A DNA stretch of 64,000 bases from JALYOC01 sp036675345 (GTDB lineage: Bacteria > Myxococcota > Myxococcia > Myxococcales > Myxococcaceae), in NCBI GenBank assembly GCA_036675345.1, contig JAKFFE010000021.1:248001-312000 (forward strand), read 5' to 3'. Shown here piece after piece: positions 35,231-43,693 of the stretch. The notes beneath the pieces were generated by a model. It was not told the DNA's origin and made no database searches. It was given only the letters and a program-made list of their open reading frames with translations. Numbering within the stretch: the first letter of the stretch is position 1; the number at the start of each line of letters is the position of its first letter. A program made the translations under genes and the position numbers.

Positions 35231-35293
35231 GAGCCCCCCTTCTGTCGGCCCCTACCTCTATATAGGTGGGCTGAGAACAGGAGGCGGTGAGGT

Positions 35294-36424
35294 ATGGCAG
35301 ACACGCACACAGCTCTGGAGAAGGCCGAACGCCGCGCCACCTTTGCGCTGTGGTCGATCTCCGGGGTCGGCCTGGTGGGGATGGAGAAGCTGCGGACCGC
35401 GGTGGGGTCGCTCTCGCAGCTGCTCCCGCTCTCGGTCGCCGACTGGTCGCCGCTCCCCGGACCGGGCCCGCTGGTGGCCACCCATCTGGAATCCCAGGGG
35501 CTGCCCACCCTCTCCGAGGTGGCCGATCAGGCCTGGGAACAGGCCAAGACGGCCAGGATGCGGGTCTGCTTCCGGGATGACCCGGCCTATCCGGCGCTGC
35601 TCAAGGATCCGCGCATCCAGGACGCCCCGCCGCTGTTGTTCTACTTCGGGCCGGGCGCGTCCGACCGCCGCGCGGTGTCCCTGGTGGGCAGCCGCCGGAC
35701 CTCCGCCGGCTTCGTGGAGCAGGCAGTGCTGTTCGCCCAGGAGGTGGCCAGGGCCAAGGTGGCGGTGGTCTCCGGCGCCGCGCTGGGGGTGGACTGGGGC
35801 TGCCACATCGGGGCGCTGAATGCGGGCGGGGAGACCTGGGCGTTCCTGGGTTCCGCCCTGGATCAGATCGACCCCGCGCAGACCCAGCTGTGCCGGGAGC
35901 TGCTGGAGAAGGGCGGGACCGTCTTCTCCGAGTACCCGCCTGGCGCCCGGGCCAGCAGGCAGACGTTCCCCCGCCGGAACCGTTTGATCGCGGGGGCATC
36001 GGAAGCGACCGTGGTGATGAGGGCCCGTCGGAACAGCGGCGCGCTGTACACCGCCCGCGCCTCCCATTCCTACGGCCGCAAGGTGTTCGTGCTGCCGGCG
36101 GACCACTTCAACGAGCAGGCCTTTGGCGGGCTGGACCTGATGGCCTCCGAAGAACGGGCCACCCTGATCTGGTCCGCGCGGGAGTTGCTGGAGCGGCTGA
36201 ACGTGGTCGGCAGCAACACTGCGTTTAGCCAGGTGGTGGATCTGGAGGAGCTGAGCCCGGTGGCCAGGCAGGCCTACGAGGCCATGTCCCGCACCCCGCA
36301 GGGCTTCGACGAAGTGCAGCAGGTGATGGGCGTGGATGCAGGAGCGCTGGTCAGCGCGTTGAGTGAACTCGAGCTGTCCGGGCTGGTGGTTCAGCATCCG
36401 GGCAAGCTCTACGAGCGAATCTAG
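35294..36424 (+). CDS. dprA: DNA processing protein DprA
   Basis: DprA loads RecA onto incoming single-stranded DNA during natural transformation. The 376-residue protein has an N-terminal helical SAM-like part (residues 15-75), the Rossmann-like core with SLVGSRRTSAGF, VVSGAALGVDWGCHIGAL, FSEYPPGARASRQTFPRRNRLIAGAS and the C-terminal winged helix (about 315-376: ARQAYEAMSRTPQGFDEVQQVMGVDAGALVSALSELELSGLV). The PRRNRLIAG signature is intact. A GGAGG-type site (caggaggcgg) lies upstream. It begins a run toward topA, the same neighbour as in many bacteria. The promoter region contains palindromes. Confidence 0.92.
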   Translation: MADTHTALEKAERRATFALWSISGVGLVGMEKLRTAVGSLSQLLPLSVADWSPLPGPGPLVATHLESQGLPTLSEVADQAWEQAKTARMRVCFRDDPAYPALLKDPRIQDAPPLLFYFGPGASDRRAVSLVGSRRTSAGFVEQAVLFAQEVARAKVAVVSGAALGVDWGCHIGALNAGGETWAFLGSALDQIDPAQTQLCRELLEKGGTVFSEYPPGARASRQTFPRRNRLIAGASEATVVMRARRNSGALYTARASHSYGRKVFVLPADHFNEQAFGGLDLMASEERATLIWSARELLERLNVVGSNTAFSQVVDLEELSPVARQAYEAMSRTPQGFDEVQQVMGVDAGALVSALSELELSGLVVQHPGKLYERI

Positions 36425-36448
36425 GCTGCGAGAGGCAGAAGAGACGAC

Positions 36449-39178
36449 ATGGCGATGGATACCAAGATGACCCTCGACGAGCTCAGGGCCCAGCTGGAGT
36501 CGGCCAAGGCGGAGAACGCCAGGCTGAAGGCCGCTGCGGACGCCAAGAAGGCGAAGGCTGCCGCCAAGAAGGCCAAGGGTGCATCCAAGCCGGCGGGCGA
36601 GAAGAAGGCGGCCAAGCCGGCCGCGGAGAAGAAGCCCAAGACGGTGAAGGTGAAGGCCCCCAAGGTGAAGGTGGAGGGCGCGCCCAAGCCGGTCCGGGCC
36701 CGGACCCGCAAGGAGAGCGAGGCTGGGCCCAAGCCGGAGAAGAAGGGGCGCGCCCGCAAGGAGGTGGCGGAGGTGGAGATGATTGGCCCCTCCGAGGCGG
36801 AGCTGGCGGAGATCCGCGCCAAGCGGAAGAGCAAGGGCGGCAAGCCCCATCACCTGGTGGTGGTGGAGTCCCCGGCCAAGGCGAAGACGATCAAGAAGTA
36901 CCTGGGCAGCGGCTACACCGTGAAGGCCTCGGTGGGGCACCTCAAGGACCTGCCCAAGTCCAAGATGGGCGTGGACATCGAGCACGGCTTCGAGCCCGAG
37001 TACCACGTGATCAAGACCAAGGAGAAGGTGCTGGCCGAGCTGAAGCGCGCGGCCGCCGGCGCCGACTCGGTGTTCCTGGCCACCGACCCGGATCGCGAAG
37101 GGGAGGCGATCGCCTTCCACATCTCGGATGAGATCCGCCACCCCCAGACCTTCCGGGTGCTGTTCAACGAGATCACCAAGAAGGCGATCCAGGAGTCGAT
37201 GTCCAAGCCCGGGCAGCTGAACCGGGACAACTACGACTCGCAGCAGACCCGCCGGATCCTGGACCGGATCGTCGGCTACCAGATCTCGCCTTTGCTCTGG
37301 AAGAAGGTCCGCCGCGGCCTCTCCGCCGGCCGGGTGCAGTCGGTGGCGGTGCGCCAGATCGTGGAGCGGGAAGAGGAGATCAAGAAGTTCATCCCGGTGG
37401 AGTACTGGTCGCTGGACGCGGAGCTGCTGGGAACCAAGCCCCCTCCGTTCCGGGCCCACCTCTCCCGGGTGGACGGCAAGAAGGCGGAGCTGACCAACGG
37501 GCCGCAGACCCACGCCCTGGTGGACTCGCTCAAGGGCGCCACCTACACCGTCGCCAAGCTGGACAAGCGCGAGCGCCGCCGCAACGCGCCCGCCCCGTTC
37601 ATCACCTCCAAGCTGCAGCAGGAGGCCGCCAACCGGCTGGGCTTCACCGCCCGCAAGACCATGACCCTGGCCCAGCGTCTGTACGAAGGCGTGCCGCTGG
37701 GTGAGGAGGGTCAGACCGCGCTGATCACCTATATGCGCACCGACTCGGTGCGTCTGTCCGCGGACGCGGTGACCGAGGTGCGGACGATGATCGGCGCCAA
37801 GTACGGCCCCGAGTACCTCCCGGAAGATCCGGTGGTCTACAAGACCAAGAAGAGCGCGCAGGACGCCCACGAGGCGATCCGGCCCACCACCCTGGAGTGG
37901 CCCCCGGAGCGGGTCAAGCCGTTCCTGGAGGACCACGACGACAAGGACATGTTCCGGCTCTACGAGCTGATCTGGAACCGGTTCGTGGCCTGTCAGATGA
38001 AGCCGGCGGTCTACGATCAGGCCAGCGCGGACATCGCCGCCGGGCGCGCCATCTTCCGCGCCACCGGCAGCATGCTGAAGTTCCCCGGCTACCTGGCGGT
38101 GTACGGCGCCTCGCTGACCCCGGAGGAGGAGGCGGACAAGGAGAAGGCCCAGAAGGAGGGCGCCGAGGACGAGGACGCCCCCGGCGAGCTGCCGGAGCTG
38201 ACCGAGGGTCAGGTGCTGCAGTTGGGCAAGCTGATCGACGAGCAGCACTTCACCCAGCCGCCTCCGCGCTTCACCGAGGCCTCGCTGGTCAAGGAGCTGG
38301 AGGAGAAGGGGATCGGCCGTCCGTCGACCTACGCGGCGATCCTCTCGGTGATCCAGGACAAGAAGTACGTGGAGAAGGGGGAGGGCGGACGCTTCCGGCC
38401 CACCATCCTGGGGAACCTGACCACCGAGATGCTGGTCAAGCACTTCCCCACCGAGCTGGACGCGACCTTCACCGCCGGGATGGAGGAGAAGCTGGACCTG
38501 ATCTCCGAGGGCGGCGCCGACTGGCGCAAGGTGCTGCAGGACTTCTACGACCCCTTCAAGGAGACCCTCTCCAAGGCGGAGGTCGAGATGCGCGACCTCA
38601 AGGCGGAGGAGATCAAGACCGATCTGGTCTGCGAGAAGTGCGGCAGCCCGATGATCATCAAGTGGGGGAAGATGGGGCACTTCCTGGCCTGCAGCGGCTA
38701 TCCGGAGTGCAAGAACACCGCTGAGTTCAAGGAGGAGGACGGGAAGATCATCATCGTCCGCGAGGAGACCACCGACGAGATCTGCGACAAGTGCGGCAAG
38801 CCGATGGTGGTCAAGCGCGGCCGGTTCGGACGCTTCCTGGCCTGCAGCGGCTATCCGGACTGCAAGAGCAGCAAGCCGATCTCGATCGGGATCGCCTGCC
38901 CGGATTGCAAGGTGGGCTACCTCACCGAACGGCGCAGCCGCCGGGGGAAGATCTTCTTCGGCTGCAACCGGTACCCGGACTGCAAGTTCGCCGCCTGGGA
39001 TCGCCCGGTGGCGGAGAGCTGTCCTGCCTGCGCCTCGCCCTACCTGCTGCAGAAGTTCAGCAAGCGCGAGGGTCCGTACATCTCCTGTCCCAACAAGGAG
39101 TGCGACTACAAGCGGCCGCTGGAGACCAGCCTTCCGGGCGCGGTGCCCGGGGCCACCCAGCCGGCGGCGGACGCGTAG
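36449..39178 (+). CDS. topA: DNA topoisomerase I with basic N-terminal extension
   Basis: TopA relaxes negative supercoils. The protein has 909 residues. Residues 1-130 are an added Lys/Ala/Pro-rich arm with a short coiled helix (LDELRAQLESAKAENARLK). The Toprim domain starts at about 133 (HHLVVVESPAKAKTIKKYL) and contains ATDPDREGEAIA. The active tyrosine is Y428 in LITYMRTDSVRLS. Four zinc ribbons end the protein, with CEKC...C, CDKC...C, CPDC...C and CPAC...CPNKEC. ATG at 36449 is used; a second ATG two codons later is possible. It follows dprA by 24 bp and is probably in the same operon. The basic arm is unlike E. coli TopA. Confidence 0.94.
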   Translation: MAMDTKMTLDELRAQLESAKAENARLKAAADAKKAKAAAKKAKGASKPAGEKKAAKPAAEKKPKTVKVKAPKVKVEGAPKPVRARTRKESEAGPKPEKKGRARKEVAEVEMIGPSEAELAEIRAKRKSKGGKPHHLVVVESPAKAKTIKKYLGSGYTVKASVGHLKDLPKSKMGVDIEHGFEPEYHVIKTKEKVLAELKRAAAGADSVFLATDPDREGEAIAFHISDEIRHPQTFRVLFNEITKKAIQESMSKPGQLNRDNYDSQQTRRILDRIVGYQISPLLWKKVRRGLSAGRVQSVAVRQIVEREEEIKKFIPVEYWSLDAELLGTKPPPFRAHLSRVDGKKAELTNGPQTHALVDSLKGATYTVAKLDKRERRRNAPAPFITSKLQQEAANRLGFTARKTMTLAQRLYEGVPLGEEGQTALITYMRTDSVRLSADAVTEVRTMIGAKYGPEYLPEDPVVYKTKKSAQDAHEAIRPTTLEWPPERVKPFLEDHDDKDMFRLYELIWNRFVACQMKPAVYDQASADIAAGRAIFRATGSMLKFPGYLAVYGASLTPEEEADKEKAQKEGAEDEDAPGELPELTEGQVLQLGKLIDEQHFTQPPPRFTEASLVKELEEKGIGRPSTYAAILSVIQDKKYVEKGEGGRFRPTILGNLTTEMLVKHFPTELDATFTAGMEEKLDLISEGGADWRKVLQDFYDPFKETLSKAEVEMRDLKAEEIKTDLVCEKCGSPMIIKWGKMGHFLACSGYPECKNTAEFKEEDGKIIIVREETTDEICDKCGKPMVVKRGRFGRFLACSGYPDCKSSKPISIGIACPDCKVGYLTERRSRRGKIFFGCNRYPDCKFAAWDRPVAESCPACASPYLLQKFSKREGPYISCPNKECDYKRPLETSLPGAVPGATQPAADA

Positions 39179-39190
39179 AGGGGATCAGGG

Positions 39191-39841
39191 GTGGAGCCGG
39201 TGGTGGAGGGGCCGTTTCTACAGCTGCTCAAGAGCTCCGGGGCCTTCGGGTACCTGGGGCTGGCGGTGCTGGCCAGCGCGCTGTTGCTGGCGGCGGAGCG
39301 GATCCATGCCCTGGTGTTCCGCTACAGCCTGGACGCGCCGGCGTTCCTGGACCAGTTGGAGAAGCTGCTCCAGTCCGGGAACTACGATCGGGCCCGGCGG
39401 GTGTGCGCGCTGCACGACCGCAGCCCGCTGGCCAAGGTGGCCGACTCGGCGGTGGTGGCCCACGAACAGGGAGAGGCGGCGGTCCGCCGCGCCCTGGAGT
39501 GGGCGGTGGCCGAACAGCGGATGGTGGTCACCACCCGGGTGGGCTGGTTCCGTCCGCTGGGAGTGGTGGGAGGCCTGCTGGGGATTGCCGGCGCCGGGTG
39601 GGCGGTGATCACCGCCGCCAACGCGGCCCACGCCCAGGTGGGCAACAGCGAGCTGTTGCGGGAGACGCTGATTGCCGCCGCCGCGCCGATGGTGCTGGGG
39701 TTCACCACCGCGGCGGTGTGCTTCGTGCTGCACCTGGCGGTGGCCAGCTATGCCCGGCGGATGGCGCTGTACCTGGAGGTCGGCGCCAAGCGGCTGGCCT
39801 CGCTGTCCGCCGAGGTGCCGGGGCGGGCTCCTCACGGCTGA
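39191..39841 (+). CDS. MotA/TolQ/ExbB-type proton channel protein, orphan
   Basis: The 216-residue protein has one N-terminal transmembrane helix (GYLGLAVLASALLLAAERI), a cytoplasmic domain (DAPAFLDQLEKLLQSGNYDRARRVC) and two more helices (PLGVVGGLLGIAGAGWAVITAA; PMVLGFTTAAVCFVLHLAV). This is the ExbB/TolQ three-helix order. These proteins form proton channels that energise TonB, Tol or related systems with an ExbD/TolR partner. No ExbD/TolR gene is nearby. GTG at 39191 follows the topA stop by 12 bp, so it may be read with topA. A 7-bp hairpin overlaps the stop. Confidence 0.75.
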   Translation: MEPVVEGPFLQLLKSSGAFGYLGLAVLASALLLAAERIHALVFRYSLDAPAFLDQLEKLLQSGNYDRARRVCALHDRSPLAKVADSAVVAHEQGEAAVRRALEWAVAEQRMVVTTRVGWFRPLGVVGGLLGIAGAGWAVITAANAAHAQVGNSELLRETLIAAAAPMVLGFTTAAVCFVLHLAVASYARRMALYLEVGAKRLASLSAEVPGRAPHG

Positions 39842-39859
39842 GCGCCGCGTCAGCGCTCA
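39839..39859 (+). terminator. Hairpin overlapping the ExbB-like gene stop
   Basis: TGAGCGC and GCGCTCA pair perfectly (7 bp) around the loop CGCGTCA; the left arm contains the TGA stop codon. There is no T-run after it. This is the same arrangement as at the GH57 stop. Confidence 0.45.
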
Positions 39860-39918
39860 CCGAGGCGTTGATCGGCTTCATCCGCTGCTGCTCGAAGGAC
39901 CGGGGAAGGGCATGAAGC

Positions 39919-39949
39919 GAGCGGGGCGACCGTGCTGGTCACCCCGCTC
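39919..39949. terminator. Strong hairpin between convergent genes
   Basis: GAGCGGGGCGACC and GGTCACCCCGCTC pair over 13 positions with one mismatch around the loop GTGCT. The hairpin is between the ExbB-like gene (plus) and the DksA-like gene (minus), a natural place for a bidirectional terminator. Confidence 0.55.
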
Positions 39950-40007
39950 GACAGAAGACCCGTTGCCTTGGACGAGAGGCGTTGAAGCGTCCGGTGGTCC
40001 GCCCGCT

Positions 40008-40394
40008 CTACAGGGTGGGCGGGGCGTAGTGCGCGCCGCGGACGGTGCGCTCGTGCAGGCGGGCGTCCTCTTCGCACCGGATGGCGAAGGGGAGGGCCTC
40101 CAGGCGCTCGTAGACAATGTCCGAGCCACAGTCGACACACTCACCGAACACCCCGGAGTCCATGCGGGTGATCGCAGCGTCGATCAGCATCAGCTCGTGG
40201 CGCTGGCTCTCCATCAGGGTGGAGAGGGTGAAGTCGGCCAGCTCGGTCTGGGCGGCCTCCTCGAACTCGGGGTCGCGCTCCTGATTCCTCAGGCCGTGAA
40301 GCTCCCGGCTGTGCCCCAGGGCGGTCACCAACAGATCGCGCCGGCGGCGCTGCAAGATTTCTCGAAGCTTCCTGATGTCGTTCGTACGGGTCAT
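40008..40394 (-). CDS. DksA/TraR-family regulator with incomplete zinc finger
   Basis: The 128-residue protein has the DksA layout: a long helical hairpin (residues 5-75) and a C-terminal zinc-finger region CVDCGSDIVYERLEALPFAIRCEEDA. DksA-type proteins bind the RNA polymerase secondary channel and tune rRNA and stress promoters together with ppGpp. The usual motif is C2-C2; here only three cysteines exist, and the fourth position is Asp (CEED). The coiled-coil tip lacks the DxxDxA motif of true DksA, so it may be a TraR/YbiI-like relative. ATG at 40394 has AGGAGG upstream. It is divergent from trmFO across 311 bp. Confidence 0.82.
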   Translation of the reverse strand: MTRTNDIRKLREILQRRRRDLLVTALGHSRELHGLRNQERDPEFEEAAQTELADFTLSTLMESQRHELMLIDAAITRMDSGVFGECVDCGSDIVYERLEALPFAIRCEEDARLHERTVRGAHYAPPTL

Positions 40395-40705
40395 GGCCAA
40401 TGGCCTCCTGCATTCGGGTTTCTGGTCTATGCCCGCCTGGACGGTTCCAGTGCGGTGGACGGGGGAAACGTAGGAGCGCGTTCTCCCTGGGGTAACCCGG
40501 CGGCGAGTTGGCTCGGTGCGCAGGGTGGACAGCAACCGGGCAAGCACCCGGCCCGTGGCGAGAGGTGGCTGGCGAACTGGCCCACCGCTTCCCTCGGGAA
40601 GTGTTGCCCGGACGGAGTTAACCGGCGGGAGGAGGGCGCGCATTCGCCCCATTCCTCCAGCCAGCGAGGAGGCGAGCCTGTGCTAGACGCCAACGAGGAG
40701 GTTCG
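40395..40705. other. Divergent intergenic region, 311 bp, no gene
   Basis: This gap separates the DksA-like gene (minus) and trmFO (plus) and must hold both promoters. The only structures I see are CCGGG-caagca-CCCGG at 40536-40551 and the ribosome sites AGGAGG before each gene (GAGGAGG before trmFO). No convincing coding frame, tRNA or -35/-10 pair was found. Confidence 0.6.
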
Positions 40706-42058
40706 ATGGGCAAGACGGTGACTGTGATCGGCGGCGGGCTGGCGGGGACGGAGTGCGCGTTCCAGCTGGCCAGGTTGGGGCACACGGTGGAGCTGCGGGA
40801 GATGAAGCCCGTGCAGCGGTCCCCGGCCCACAAATCCGATCGGCTGGCGGAGCTGGTGTGCAGCAACTCCTTCCGTTCGGACAACCCGGAGAACGCGGTG
40901 GGGATGCTGCACGCAGAGCTGCGGCAGCTGGGGTCGCTGATCCTGGGCTCGGCGGACAAGAACCGGGTCCCGGCCGGGGACGCCCTGGCGGTGGACCGGG
41001 AGGGCTTCTCCTCCGCGGTGGAAGACGCGCTCAAGGCCGCAGCGGTGACGGTGGTCCCCGGAGAGGTGGGGACCCTGCCGGAGGGAGAGGTGGTGATCGC
41101 CACCGGTCCGCTGACCTCCGAGGCGCTGACCCGCGAGCTGGAGCGGTACGTGGGGGAGAAGCTCTATTTCTACGACTCGATCGCGCCCATCCTCTCCGCG
41201 GACTCGATCGACATGGAGATCGCCTTTCGCCAGAGCCGCTACGGCAAGGGCGGGGGAGACGACTACCTGAACCTGCCGATGAACGCCGAGGAGTACGGGG
41301 CGTTCGTCCGCGAGCTGCGGGCCGGGCAGAAGGTGGTCCCGCACGAATTTGAAGAACCCAAGTACTTCGAGGGGTGTCTGCCGATCGAAGTGATGGCCGA
41401 CCGCGGAGACGAGACCCTGGCGTTTGGGCCGATGAAGCCGGTGGGCCTGACCGATCCCCGCACCGGTCAGCGGCCGCACGCGGTGATCCAGCTGCGGATG
41501 GAGGATCGCGCCGGCACCGCCTACAACATGGTCGGGTTCCAGACCCGGCTCACCTGGGGCGAGCAGAAGCGGATCTTCAAGATGATCCCCGGGCTGGCCA
41601 ACGCCGAGTTCCTGCGGATGGGGCAGATCCACCGCAACACCTTCATCGACTCGCCGCGGCTGCTGGCGCGGGATCTGTCGCTCAAGGCGGAGCCTCGCTT
41701 GTTCTTCGCCGGGCAGATCACCGGGGTGGAGGGTTACGTGGAGTCGGCGGCCTGCGGGCTGTTGACGGCGCTGGCGGTCCACGCCCGCCTGACCTCGGGG
41801 GAGTTCTCGCCTCCGCCGGCGGCCACCGCCCTGGGGGCGCTGCACCGCCACATCACCGGGGAGGCCCATCCGGACGGCTATCCGCACCAGCCGTCCAACG
41901 TCACCTTCGGGTTGTTCCCGCCGCTGCCGGGGCGGGTGAAGAAGCTGGACAAGAAGGCCGCCCACGCGGCCCGGGCCAAGACCGACTTTCAAGGTTGGTT
42001 GCCGGCCACTCCCATCGCCGCAGTCCTGGAGGGAACGAATGCTGACCGCGTCGCGTAG
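40706..42058 (+). CDS. trmFO: tRNA (uracil-5-)-methyltransferase TrmFO
   Basis: TrmFO uses methylene-tetrahydrofolate and FADH2 to make m5U54 (ribothymidine) in tRNA. The 450-residue protein starts with the FAD-binding VTVIGGGLAGTECAFQLARLG and continues with the diagnostic REMKP...KSDRLAELVCSNSFRSDNPENAVGMLHAELRQL block. The later ITGVEGYVESAACGLLTAL and YPHQPSNVTFGLFPPL blocks are typical. Catalytic cysteines CSNS and ESAACG are present. The ribosome site GAGGAGG lies seven bases upstream of ATG. The following lipoprotein gene overlaps its last 20 bases. Confidence 0.95.
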   Translation: MGKTVTVIGGGLAGTECAFQLARLGHTVELREMKPVQRSPAHKSDRLAELVCSNSFRSDNPENAVGMLHAELRQLGSLILGSADKNRVPAGDALAVDREGFSSAVEDALKAAAVTVVPGEVGTLPEGEVVIATGPLTSEALTRELERYVGEKLYFYDSIAPILSADSIDMEIAFRQSRYGKGGGDDYLNLPMNAEEYGAFVRELRAGQKVVPHEFEEPKYFEGCLPIEVMADRGDETLAFGPMKPVGLTDPRTGQRPHAVIQLRMEDRAGTAYNMVGFQTRLTWGEQKRIFKMIPGLANAEFLRMGQIHRNTFIDSPRLLARDLSLKAEPRLFFAGQITGVEGYVESAACGLLTALAVHARLTSGEFSPPPAATALGALHRHITGEAHPDGYPHQPSNVTFGLFPPLPGRVKKLDKKAAHAARAKTDFQGWLPATPIAAVLEGTNADRVA

Positions 42059-43664
42059 GGTCCTGCTGGTTGTCGCCGCGTTGTCCCTGATCGCCGGCGG
42101 CTGCAAGTCCAAGGAGAAGGACACCGGAGGGAGCTCCACCCCCGCGCCCACCGGCACCGGCAAGGCGCTGGCCTCGGGACTGACCACCGATCTGCGGGTC
42201 TCTCCGGACGGCACGGTGGCCGCCTACCTGCTGGACGCCAAGCGGCCGATGGTGGAGGGCACCGCGCCCCAGGTTCAGCTGGGAGAGCTGCGCTTTGCCC
42301 GGGTGGACGGCTCCTTGGAGCGCAAGGCCGGAGACCGGGTGATCAACACCCCCGGCGGCTACCTGTTCAGCCCCGACTCGCGCTGGCTGCTCTTCCTGCA
42401 GGGCTACAATCCAGCGGACCACTTCGGGCAGCTGGTGGTGCAGGACACCCGCGCTCCCTCCGGCGGCGCCCGGGCGCTGGGGCAGGACGTCTCCTACTTC
42501 GTGATCAGCCCGGACTCGAAGTGGGTGGCCTACGTGGAGTCCGGGATGCTGAAGGTCACCTCCCTGGACACCGAGGCCGCCCCGGTGGACGTGGCCGGTG
42601 AGGTGAAGACCGCCGAGTTCGCGCCCGACTCCCGGGCGTTGCTGGTGAAGCGCTCGGTGGCGGCCGCCGCCGGGCTGCTGCTGGTCCCGGTGGGGGACTG
42701 GAGCAAGCAGGTCAAGCTGGGTGAGGACGTGGGCGACTACACGGTGGCCTCGGACGGCGCCGCGGTGGCGTTCACCATGCGCAACCCGGACTCCCCCAGC
42801 TCCTTTGATCTCTTCCACGCCGCGCTGCCCTCGGGGAAGGTGAAGAAGGTCGCCACCGCGGTGACCACCGGCGCCTCCCATGCCGGCCCCACCTTCGCCT
42901 TCTCTCCGGACGGCAAGTGGCTGGGGCGGATCGAGAGCGGGCGCTCCGACAAGCGGGGGACGCTGGTGGTGGGGCCCTCCTCGGGGGCCGCCGGGGCCAA
43001 GGTCGCCGAACAGGTGTACCGCTTCGAGTTCTCCGCCGACTCCGCGGCGGTCGCCTACCTGGACAAGTACGCGGACAACAGCGGGCCGGGGGCCGGGCAC
43101 GGCAACGTGGGGATCGCCACCGGGCCGGAGTGGGCGCCGAAGAAGCTGGGAACCCGGGTCCCCAACTTCAACTGGGGCGCGGACGGCAAGCACCTGGCGT
43201 TCATCTCCCGCTTCTTCCAGCCGGTCTACTCGGTGGACCTGATGCTGTACGCGGTGGGGGAGGAGGCGCCGAAGAAGATCCAGGCCGGGGTGTTCGGCTA
43301 CGAGTTCTCCTCCCAGAACAAGTACCTGCTGCTGCGCACCGCCTGCGTGCGCGAGGGCCGGGCCTGCGAGCTGCACGCGCTGGAGCTGGGCAAGCCGGAC
43401 GCCAAGCCGCAGAAGCTCCTCGACGGGGTGTACAGCTTCCGCACCGCGTCCCAGAACCCGCAACGGGTGCTGGCCACCTACGCCCGGCTGGACACCCCCC
43501 ACTACGACGCGATGGCCTTCAACCTCGGCAACCAGCAGTACAAGACCCTGGATCGCAACATCCAGCTCCCGGCGCTGTTCGCCTCGCCGGACGGCGCGAA
43601 GGTGATCTACGTGGTGGCCGAGAAGGGCCGCGCCGGGGTGTACGTCTCGGATGCGATGCCGTAG
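42039..43664 (+). CDS. Lipoprotein with TolB-like beta-propeller repeats
   Basis: The 541-residue product starts MLTASRRVLLVVAALSLIAGGC, a lipoprotein signal with the lipobox IAGGC. After a Ser/Thr/Pro linker, at least five repeats carry the PD40/WD40-like core (LRVSPDGTVAAYL, YLFSPDSRWLLFL, FVISPDSKWVAYV, FAFSPDGKWLGRI, FEFSADSAAVAYL). Such propellers are found in TolB and related periplasmic proteins that bind peptides or outer-membrane partners. The gene starts 20 bases inside trmFO after a GGAGGG site, so they share a transcript. Function is not assignable beyond fold. Confidence 0.85.
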   Translation: MLTASRRVLLVVAALSLIAGGCKSKEKDTGGSSTPAPTGTGKALASGLTTDLRVSPDGTVAAYLLDAKRPMVEGTAPQVQLGELRFARVDGSLERKAGDRVINTPGGYLFSPDSRWLLFLQGYNPADHFGQLVVQDTRAPSGGARALGQDVSYFVISPDSKWVAYVESGMLKVTSLDTEAAPVDVAGEVKTAEFAPDSRALLVKRSVAAAAGLLLVPVGDWSKQVKLGEDVGDYTVASDGAAVAFTMRNPDSPSSFDLFHAALPSGKVKKVATAVTTGASHAGPTFAFSPDGKWLGRIESGRSDKRGTLVVGPSSGAAGAKVAEQVYRFEFSADSAAVAYLDKYADNSGPGAGHGNVGIATGPEWAPKKLGTRVPNFNWGADGKHLAFISRFFQPVYSVDLMLYAVGEEAPKKIQAGVFGYEFSSQNKYLLLRTACVREGRACELHALELGKPDAKPQKLLDGVYSFRTASQNPQRVLATYARLDTPHYDAMAFNLGNQQYKTLDRNIQLPALFASPDGAKVIYVVAEKGRAGVYVSDAMP

Positions 43665-43693
43665 CCGCGTGATATTCCAGGGCCCCAACTGCC

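Noticed and set aside
35258..38680. 1140-codon open frame opposite dprA and topA
   Set aside because: The translation is His/Leu/Arg/Gln-rich with no motif, and both dprA and topA are unambiguous on the plus strand.
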